NCBI GenBank assembly: GCA_016199325.1
Contig: JACQGW010000132.1
Coordinates: 1 to 14,779 of the forward strand
Direction of reading: 5' to 3'
DNA length: 14,779 nucleotides
DNA from: Chloroflexota bacterium
Lineage (GTDB): Bacteria > Chloroflexota > Dehalococcoidia > JACQGW01
Below the pieces are notes generated by a model. The model was given only the letters and a program-made list of their open reading frames with translations. It was not told the DNA's origin and ran no database searches. The translations under genes and the position numbers were made by a program. Below, one piece after another: positions 6,934-12,950 of the stretch; position 1 is the stretch's first letter, and the number at the start of each line of letters is the position of its first letter.

Positions 6934-8114
6934 TCTTCGGCAGACAGGCGATCTGGAACCTGGCGAGGGGGCTGATCTTCCGGTCCAACCCCGTGTACGT
7001 CCAGCTCTACGTGACGGCTCGCTGCAATCTGACGTGTAAGCAGTGTAACGTCATCTACGCCAACGCTGGCGTGCGTGAGGCTACCACGGCCGAGATCGAC
7101 CGCATGGCCGAGAATCTCCGTCGAATCGGAGCTGCCATCGTCCTCCTGACCGGCGGCGAGCCGTTTCTGCGCCAGGACCTGCCGGCCATCGTCCAGTCCT
7201 TCGAGCGGCGGGGCATCCACGTCCGGACGCAGACGAACGGATTGGCGACGCGTGAGCAGCTTGCCGCCGCCGTCGCCGCCGGCGCCCGCGACATCTCCAT
7301 CTCGCTCGACAGCCTGCTGGCCGGCAAACAGGACTTCCTGAACGGCTCGTATCGTCGGAGCTGGCTGCGGGCGATCGAGGCCATCGCTCTGGTGACCCAG
7401 ACCTTTCCCGCCAGGGACACCTTCGCGGCGTTCGGCACCGTCCTCTCGCCGCACAACATCCTGGAGATTCCCAACATCATCCGCTTCGCCACGGCCATCG
7501 GCTGGCAGGTGTCGCTCGTGCCGGCCCACATCTCGACGCCGGGGAGGCTTTTCAACTTCCGCAGCGACGACCGCGAGATGATCTTCCCGCCCGAGCTCTA
7601 CCCGGCCGTCGACCGGGTGCTGGCCGAGTGCCGGCAGCTCAAGCGGCAGGGCTATGCCCTCTACGACTCGGAGGAGTACCTCGACAACATCCGGCTGTTC
7701 ATCCAGGGGAAGCCCATCCAGTGGCGACGGCGGAACGGCGGACGGTGCGACAGCCCCGCGCTCTACTTCGCGATCCGACCCAACGGGGACCTCCAGGTGT
7801 GCTGTGACCACGTCCTCCGGGAGAGCTATCCGGTCTGGCACGACGAGTTCCCGGCCTGGTACCATCGTGGGGTGATTCGCCGGGCGGTCCAGCCGTTCAC
7901 GGAGGCGTGCAGCGGCTGCATGTACGGCAGCTTTCCGGAGGTCTCCATCACGTCCCACTATCGGGCGACCCTCTTCGAGCGGACGAAGGTGTTCGGCATG
8001 ACCGGCCGGCCCAAGCCCTGGCCGCTCTCGACCGACGACCTGCTCGCCATCGTCGAGCGGATCAATCGGGAGCACCGAGTTCCCACGAGCCACGTCACAG
8101 AGGAGAGCTCATGA
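6930..8114 (+). CDS. radical SAM protein with SPASM-like C-terminal cysteines
   Basis: A 394-aa cytoplasmic enzyme. The N-terminal radical SAM core has the CxxxCxxC motif at C32, C36 and C39, which binds the 4Fe-4S cluster that cleaves S-adenosylmethionine. GGEP at 75-78 contacts the SAM amino group, and a TQTNG segment lies near 100. The C-terminal part carries Cys at 273, 291, 292, 327 and 330 (spacing C-x17-CC-x34-CxxC), consistent with a SPASM/twitch-type domain holding one auxiliary iron-sulfur cluster. Known SPASM enzymes modify peptides, proteins or small molecules; the substrate here cannot be deduced. Context next to methyltransferases and sugar enzymes favours modification of a sugar or lipid intermediate over a RiPP, because no precursor peptide is evident. 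It starts in an ATGA overlap with gene 3 with AGGAG upstream, and overlaps the next gene by ATGA. Confidence 0.85.
   Translation: MIFGRQAIWNLARGLIFRSNPVYVQLYVTARCNLTCKQCNVIYANAGVREATTAEIDRMAENLRRIGAAIVLLTGGEPFLRQDLPAIVQSFERRGIHVRTQTNGLATREQLAAAVAAGARDISISLDSLLAGKQDFLNGSYRRSWLRAIEAIALVTQTFPARDTFAAFGTVLSPHNILEIPNIIRFATAIGWQVSLVPAHISTPGRLFNFRSDDREMIFPPELYPAVDRVLAECRQLKRQGYALYDSEEYLDNIRLFIQGKPIQWRRRNGGRCDSPALYFAIRPNGDLQVCCDHVLRESYPVWHDEFPAWYHRGVIRRAVQPFTEACSGCMYGSFPEVSITSHYRATLFERTKVFGMTGRPKPWPLSTDDLLAIVERINREHRVPTSHVTEESS
8100..8105 (+). promoter_or_regulatory. ribosome binding site for the methyltransferase gene
   Basis: GAGGAG five nucleotides before the ATG at 8111. It decides the start: the frame is open upstream to an ATG at 7907, deep inside the radical SAM gene, but only 8111 has a ribosome site and the usual ATGA junction. 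Confidence 0.7.
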
Positions 8115-8914
8115 CGCGCTTCATCGGGGTTCCAGGGCAGGAGGAGCGGTTCCACGACCGCTGGGCGCGGAGTCTGGATCCGGCCGGGGTGGACGTCCGC
8201 GCGGCCTTCGAGCGGCCGAGCGCGCCGGAGAATCGCTTCATCCTCCGGGAGCTCGGCGACCTGCGCGGCATCGCGCTCCTGGAGCTGGGGAGCGGCCTGG
8301 GTGAGGCGGCCGTCTACTTCGCGCTGCAAGGAGCCCGGGTGACGGCGACCGACGTGAGCACCGGCATGCTCGAGGTGGCCCGGCGGGTGGCCGCCCTCCA
8401 CGGCGTCACGCTCGACGCTCGCCAGATGGCCGCAACCCGGTTGGACGTGCCGGACGAAGGCTTCGACGTCGTCTACTGCGCCAACGTCCTCCACCACGTC
8501 GACATTCCCGCCTGTCTGCGTGAGGTCCGGCGCGTCTTGAGGCCGGGCGGCGCCTTTGCCTTCTGGGAGCCGCTCAAGTACAACCCGGCCATCAACCGGT
8601 ACCGCGCCATGGCCAGCCAGGTGCGCTCCCCCGACGAGCACCCGCTGGGCCGGTCCGACCTCGCGCTCGTCGACCAGTTGTTCGGCAAGGTCAAGACCCA
8701 GTTCACCTGGCTGATGACGCTGGCCGTCTTCGCCAGGTTCTACTTCGTCGACACCATCCATCCCAACGAGGAGCGGTACTGGAAGAAGGTTCTCCAGGAC
8801 TACGAGACCATCGCCCCCATCTACCGGCCCCTGCGCCGGCTCGACGAGATCCTCCTCCGGCTGCCCGGACTGCGCTGGCTGGCCTGGAACGTTGCCGTGG
8901 TGGCCCGGAAGTAG
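8111..8914 (+). CDS. class I SAM-dependent methyltransferase
   Basis: A 267-aa soluble protein with a Rossmann-type methyltransferase domain. Motif I is LELGSGLGEA at about 57-66, an acidic residue ending strand 2 (D81 in VTATDVS) would bind the SAM ribose, and the later segments FDVVYCANVLHHV and LRPGGAFAFWEP are the usual motifs IV to VI of Methyltransf_11-like enzymes. The C-terminal ~100 residues (NRYRAMASQVRSPDEHP onward) form a helical extension rich in aromatic and basic residues that may bind a lipid-linked or membrane-associated substrate; this is inference. The methylated atom is unknown. It overlaps the radical SAM gene by 4 nt and is followed after 3 nt by the small unknown gene, so all are likely translated together. 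Confidence 0.85.
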   Translation: MTRFIGVPGQEERFHDRWARSLDPAGVDVRAAFERPSAPENRFILRELGDLRGIALLELGSGLGEAAVYFALQGARVTATDVSTGMLEVARRVAALHGVTLDARQMAATRLDVPDEGFDVVYCANVLHHVDIPACLREVRRVLRPGGAFAFWEPLKYNPAINRYRAMASQVRSPDEHPLGRSDLALVDQLFGKVKTQFTWLMTLAVFARFYFVDTIHPNEERYWKKVLQDYETIAPIYRPLRRLDEILLRLPGLRWLAWNVAVVARK

Positions 8915-8917
8915 ACT

Positions 8918-9340
8918 ATGGACACCACCTATCCCGAGCGGCAGCCAATCAATCGGCAGGAGCTCGCCGTTCGACACCTGCTGCTGGAGGAGATCAAGCA
9001 CCGTCTGATCGGACGAGCCGCGACCGGCGCGGACGCCGCCCTGCTGGAGGCGATTGCCGATGCCCTGGCGGTCCACCACGACCGGCACGATCGCGCCTTC
9101 GTGATCTGCCTCGGGGAAACGCCGGTGCTCCCGATCCCCGATGGCGAGCTCCTGCTCTACGTGCGGGGCGACTCGGATCGGGCGGCCCGGCGCCAGGAGG
9201 AGCTGCAACTGCGGCGAAACGGGGACCCCGACGCCGCGCTCAGCCGCAACCGGCGGCGCCTGGTGGACGCCGTCGATCAGCTCCGCGACGCCGTTCGTGA
9301 GAATCCCGCGCTGCTGGAGAAGGTCCATGGGGCAGATTGA
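8918..9340 (+). CDS. unrecognised 140-aa soluble protein
   Basis: I do not recognise this protein. It is 140 aa, hydrophilic and rich in Arg, Asp, Glu and Leu, with no signal peptide or membrane segment and a single Cys. Residues about 10-50 look helical, about 58-82 look like beta strands (FVICLGETPVLPI, then ELLLYVRG), and about 85-135 form a charged helix or coiled coil. The start at 8918 has GGAAG at 8907-8911, and the gap to the upstream gene is 3 nt. Its last 14 nt overlap the next gene. This tight packing between a methyltransferase and the GT2 fusion suggests a real gene and perhaps an accessory or scaffold subunit for one of them. No Cys-, Gly- or Ser-rich core was seen that would suggest a RiPP precursor. 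Confidence 0.75.
   Translation: MDTTYPERQPINRQELAVRHLLLEEIKHRLIGRAATGADAALLEAIADALAVHHDRHDRAFVICLGETPVLPIPDGELLLYVRGDSDRAARRQEELQLRRNGDPDAALSRNRRRLVDAVDQLRDAVRENPALLEKVHGAD
9316..9323 (+). promoter_or_regulatory. ribosome binding site fixing the start of the GT2 fusion gene
   Basis: The purine run GGAGAAGG ends three nucleotides before the ATG at 9327. The frame is open upstream to 9141, but starts there would overlap the 140-aa gene by up to 200 nt and lack a comparable ribosome site. Confidence 0.6.
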
Positions 9341-11183
9341 CCGTGGCGGGGCGCCTCTGGTGGAAGACGGACTGTCCTGCGTCCTCGTCGCCCGCGACGA
9401 TCGGCATCTCATCTGCCCAACCCTCCAGATGCTCGTCCAGGCGCTGGACCGGGAGGTTGCCGGCGGGAAGACGATCAGCCGCTACGAAATCGTCGTCGTC
9501 GACGACGGCAGCGCCGACGACACGGCCGAGCAGGTCCAGGCGATCAGGAGAGAGGCTCCGCAGGTCAAGCTCATCCGGCATCTGCGGCCGGAGGGATACA
9601 GCGCGGCGGTCCACGACGGGCTGGTCTCCGCCCGGTTCGGCTGGATCCTCCTCGCCGAGGCCGGCATCCAGTACGACGCCGCCCAGATCCGGCAGATCCT
9701 CGCCCAGATGCCCGGCGGCGACCTTGTGACCGGATACCGGACGGTCCGAGACGATCCGCTGGTGCGAAAGCTCAACGCCTGGGGCTGGAGCCTCCTGGTA
9801 CACCTGTTTTTCGGCCCGCTGTCCCGGGACATCGACTGTCCTCTGAAGCTCTTCCGGCGCGCCCCGCTGGACCGGGTCGACCTCATCCACCTGCGGGGGA
9901 AGGGCGCCATCGCCAACACCGAGATCCTGGTCCGCCTCCAGCGCCACCATCCGCGGCACGTCGAGCTGCCGGTGCGCCTCTTTCCGTCGAGCAGCGGCAA
10001 ATGGGGCGGCTCGGGGGTCGGCGTGATTCCGCGGGCGCTCTGGGAGCTGGCCAAGCTCCACCTGCGCCTGACAGCGGAAGGACTCGGATGGCTCGGCTTC
10101 GTCACCGGCGCCTTCAGTCGAATGGACCGGCCGATGGAGGTCACGCGCTACCGCCGGTCGATGTACCTCTCGGAAGAGGAGGAGAGTATCGCCTGCCCCC
10201 TCTGTGGTGCCGACGCCGACGCGCTCCGGAGGTCCCACCTCCGGACGTGCGAAGACAACCTGCACCTCGGCGATTTCTCGGTGCTCTATTGCAGCCGGTG
10301 CCGCAACGCTTTTACCCACCCCCGCCTCGCCCTCGCCGACAGCATCCTGGAGGCCGACGTCCCCTGGTCCGATCTGAGCTTCGTCGAGCGCCGGCTGCTC
10401 CATCTCTTCGTCCAGATCCGGGTCCAGCGGGTCCTGGCGGCCCTCGGTCGGCGCCCGGCGCCGGCCGTGCTCGAGATCGGCAGCGGAAGCTGCGCGTTCG
10501 CCAACGCACTGGTCAGAGCCGGCGCCCGGGTAACGGTCGTCGAGCCCAATGAGAAGAACGCGCGCTTTGCCGACCCGACCGTGCAGTTCATTCCCGAGTT
10601 CTTTTCGAGAGAGCTTGTCCACCAGGGCGCGCTGGCCGGCCGGCGATTCGACGCCGTCGTGATGTGGCACTCGCTCGAGCACCAGCCCCACCCGCGCGAG
10701 ACGCTCCGGCTGGTCCGGCATCTGCTCGAGCCGGACGGCACGCTTTACCTGTGCGTGCCGAATATCGACAGCCTCCAGGCCGAAACCGGCCAGAACTTTT
10801 GGGCCTATCTCGACGTGCCGCACCACGTCTCCCATTTCACGATGGTCGGCCTCGTCGCTCTGCTTCGGGATCTGGGCTTCGGGCACTTCCGGGCGCACTT
10901 CTACTCGGTGGAATACGACACCTTCGGCTTTTATCAGACGCTGCTCAACCTCGTCTCCCGCTCGCACAACTACTACTACAACGTTCGCAAGAAGCGCCGG
11001 CAGACCGTCGAGTACCTGCGCCATCCCGGCTGGACGAAGCTCGTGACGGCGCTCGGGTTCCTCTGGCTGCCCCTGGCGGCCGTGCTCTCGTTCTATGGCG
11101 CGGCCATCGGCAAGCCCGCTTGCATCGAGCTCTACTGCCGGCCCGGCGATGTCGACAGCCCGGCGGAAGGGAAATATTTGTGA
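9327..11183 (+). CDS. GT2-like glycosyltransferase / zinc ribbon / SAM methyltransferase fusion
   Basis: A 618-aa protein with three parts. Residues about 15-260 form a GT-A fold related to polyprenyl-phosphate sugar synthases (DPM1-like GT2): VVVDDGS with D59-D60, a long Leu/Val-rich scaffold and a DIDCPLKLFRR segment typical of the group. The metal-binding DxD expected after the WILL strand is replaced by E111-A112-G113 (W-I-L-L-A-E-A-G-I-Q), so both aspartates are absent. Residues about 290-325 form a zinc ribbon (C290, C293, C322, C325). Residues about 345-618 form a methyltransferase with motif I VLEIGSGSCAFA (381 onward), VVEPNE, and a WHSLEHQPHP segment of the Methyltransf_23 type. The usual partner function of the GT domain would be making the lipid-linked sugar for GT-C enzymes, which fits the operon, but the lost DxD makes activity doubtful. 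It overlaps the previous gene by 14 nt and the next by GTGA. Confidence 0.85.
   Translation: MGQIDRGGAPLVEDGLSCVLVARDDRHLICPTLQMLVQALDREVAGGKTISRYEIVVVDDGSADDTAEQVQAIRREAPQVKLIRHLRPEGYSAAVHDGLVSARFGWILLAEAGIQYDAAQIRQILAQMPGGDLVTGYRTVRDDPLVRKLNAWGWSLLVHLFFGPLSRDIDCPLKLFRRAPLDRVDLIHLRGKGAIANTEILVRLQRHHPRHVELPVRLFPSSSGKWGGSGVGVIPRALWELAKLHLRLTAEGLGWLGFVTGAFSRMDRPMEVTRYRRSMYLSEEEESIACPLCGADADALRRSHLRTCEDNLHLGDFSVLYCSRCRNAFTHPRLALADSILEADVPWSDLSFVERRLLHLFVQIRVQRVLAALGRRPAPAVLEIGSGSCAFANALVRAGARVTVVEPNEKNARFADPTVQFIPEFFSRELVHQGALAGRRFDAVVMWHSLEHQPHPRETLRLVRHLLEPDGTLYLCVPNIDSLQAETGQNFWAYLDVPHHVSHFTMVGLVALLRDLGFGHFRAHFYSVEYDTFGFYQTLLNLVSRSHNYYYNVRKKRRQTVEYLRHPGWTKLVTALGFLWLPLAAVLSFYGAAIGKPACIELYCRPGDVDSPAEGKYL
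11165..11170 (+). promoter_or_regulatory. ribosome binding site supporting a GTG start
   Basis: GGAAGG nine nucleotides before the GTG at 11180, which overlaps the upstream TGA (GTGA). The frame is open far upstream (to 10664) inside the fusion gene, so this site decides the start. Confidence 0.55.
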
Positions 11184-12943
11184 ACGTCTCCACCAGGGTC
11201 TCCATCAAGACCCCCATCAAGGTCTTCATCACCGGCGCGACCGGCTTCGTCGGCGCCCACGTCGCCCGCCGCCTCCTCACAGGTGGCCTGGACGGCCAGC
11301 CGGCGGACGTCGTCTGCCTCGCCCGTGACCCTGCCCGCCTGGACCCGGATCTCAGAGATCGCGTCCGCGTGCTCCACGGCGCGCTCGACGACCTGCCGCG
11401 GTACGCCGAGATGCTGGCGGAGTGCGACTACGTCTTTCACCTGGCCGCCAACGCCGCGCTCGCCGGCCCGCCCGACTACCATCAAGCGAATGTCGAGGGC
11501 ACGCGGGTCCTGGTGGGCCTCCTGGCCCGCTCGCCCCGGCTCCGGCGGCTCGTCTTCACCAGCACCATCGGCGCCGTCGACCGCCGGCCGGACGACCCGT
11601 GCGCCGAGCCGCTCACCGAGGAGACGCCGCCCCATCCGCTGACCGAGTACGGCCGGTCGAAGCTCGCGGCCGAGCAGATCGTCCGCCAATCGGGGCTGCC
11701 GTTCGCCATCGTCCGTCCGACGTGGGTCTACGGCCCCGGCATGCGCGCCAACAGCCACATCCGTACGTTCATCGCGACTGTCGGACAGATGAGGCTCGCC
11801 ACTCGATTCGCCTTCCCCGGGCGGGTCAGCGTCGTCCACGTCCGCGACCTCGTCGACGCGCTGCTGCTGGTGGCGCTCGATCCCCGGGCGGCCGGTGAAA
11901 CCTACTTCGCGTCCGACGGCAAACCGGTCGCGCTCGGCGCGATCTTCCGCGACCTCGGCTACCTGCTGGGCAAGCCGGCCGGCTCGATCCCGCTGCCGGC
12001 CCCTGTCGTTCGGGCAGGGCAGGCGCTCCGCCCGCGCCTGCCGCTGGCGGTCCAGGGGATCTTCAGCGACGTCCTCTGTGCCGGAAGCCGCAAGCTCGAA
12101 GCGATCGGCTTCGCGGCCGGCGTTCCCTTCGATCTCGGGCTGGCCGAAACCGTCCGCTGGCACGTCCGGCAAGCCGGCCAGCAGCCTCCCGCCGGGACGA
12201 CGCTCCTGACCGGCGCCGCCTCCGGTATCGGTTACGAGCTGGCCAGGCAGCTCTCCGCGCGCAACCATTCGCTGCTGCTCGTCGACCGGGACGAAGCCAG
12301 ACTCCGGGCGCTCGGCGAGGCGCTCGACGCGCGGTGGCTCACCGCCGACCTGGCCCGGCCGGCGGATCTCGACCGCATCCGATCCTTCGTGACCGAAGAG
12401 CGGCTTACTCTGGGCTGGGTCGTCAACAACGCCGGGATCGGCTTGCGCGGCCGGGTCGACGAGCTCAGCTTCCTCCAGCAGCGGACCATCGTCGACGTGA
12501 ACGTCGTCGCGCCACTCTACCTGTCCAAGCTGGCGCTGGAGCACTTCCGGCGGGCGGGCGAAGGCGTCCTCGTCACCGTCGCCTCATCGGCCGCCTGGCA
12601 GCCCCTCCCCTTCATGGCGACCTATGCGGCGTCCAAAGCGTTCGTCCTGCACTTCAGCGAAGCGCTCTGGGCCGAGCAGCGCGACAACCCGCGCATTCGC
12701 GTCGTCACCGTCTGCCCCGCCGGCACGGCGACGAGCTTTCAGGCTACGGCGGGCGTCAGGAACGACGACGCCGCCCGCCTGCTCTCTCCGGCCGCGGTTG
12801 CCGCTCGGATTATTCAGAGCGCCGAGTCCGGCGGCACCGTCACCATCGGCGCGAGCGCCCGGGCGATGGGGCTGCTCGCTCGCCTCTTGCCCCGACATCT
12901 CTCGGCGAGCCTCTGGCACAACCTGATGGCCAGGAGTCGCTGA
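11180..12943 (+). CDS. tandem SDR fusion: epimerase/dehydratase-like + classical short-chain dehydrogenase
   Basis: A 587-aa cytoplasmic protein with two complete Rossmann domains. Residues about 14-325 are an extended SDR: nucleotide-binding TGATGFVG at 18-25, HLAANAAL near 90, Ser128/Thr129 and the catalytic pair Y157-K161 in YGRSK, as in NAD(P)-dependent epimerases, dehydratases and 3beta-HSD-like reductases. Residues about 340-587 are a classical SDR: TGAASGIG at 344-351, NNAG at 416-419, catalytic S469 or S470, and Y482-K486 in YAASK. Both active sites look intact, so the protein could carry out two successive oxidoreductions or an epimerisation followed by a reduction on one intermediate. 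The exact substrate is unknown; a sugar nucleotide is suggested by context, but a lipid or sterol-like substrate is also possible for this extended SDR type. The GTG start is coupled to the upstream stop. Confidence 0.85.
   Translation: MNVSTRVSIKTPIKVFITGATGFVGAHVARRLLTGGLDGQPADVVCLARDPARLDPDLRDRVRVLHGALDDLPRYAEMLAECDYVFHLAANAALAGPPDYHQANVEGTRVLVGLLARSPRLRRLVFTSTIGAVDRRPDDPCAEPLTEETPPHPLTEYGRSKLAAEQIVRQSGLPFAIVRPTWVYGPGMRANSHIRTFIATVGQMRLATRFAFPGRVSVVHVRDLVDALLLVALDPRAAGETYFASDGKPVALGAIFRDLGYLLGKPAGSIPLPAPVVRAGQALRPRLPLAVQGIFSDVLCAGSRKLEAIGFAAGVPFDLGLAETVRWHVRQAGQQPPAGTTLLTGAASGIGYELARQLSARNHSLLLVDRDEARLRALGEALDARWLTADLARPADLDRIRSFVTEERLTLGWVVNNAGIGLRGRVDELSFLQQRTIVDVNVVAPLYLSKLALEHFRRAGEGVLVTVASSAAWQPLPFMATYAASKAFVLHFSEALWAEQRDNPRIRVVTVCPAGTATSFQATAGVRNDDAARLLSPAAVAARIIQSAESGGTVTIGASARAMGLLARLLPRHLSASLWHNLMARSR
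12932..12936 (+). promoter_or_regulatory. distant ribosome-binding-like site for the last gene
   Basis: AGGAG lies 14 nt before the ATG at 12951, inside the end of the SDR gene. The spacing is longer than usual, so initiation may depend on coupling to the SDR stop at 12941-12943. Confidence 0.35.
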
Positions 12944-12950
12944 CATAGCC

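Noticed and set aside
7890..7905. Second copy of the GCCGTTCACGG arm seen in the gene 1 palindrome
   Set aside because: Only about 11 bp match and there is no partner arm; consistent with chance in GC-rich coding sequence.
8918..9340. RiPP precursor peptide for the radical SAM enzyme
   Set aside because: At 140 aa with charged helices and one Cys, it lacks a leader-core organisation or a Cys-, Gly- or Ser-rich core, and it is not adjacent to the radical SAM gene.
9240..11024. 594-aa open frame on the minus strand opposite the GT2 fusion
   Set aside because: No motifs and biased composition; the plus strand shows intact GT2, zinc ribbon and methyltransferase motifs.
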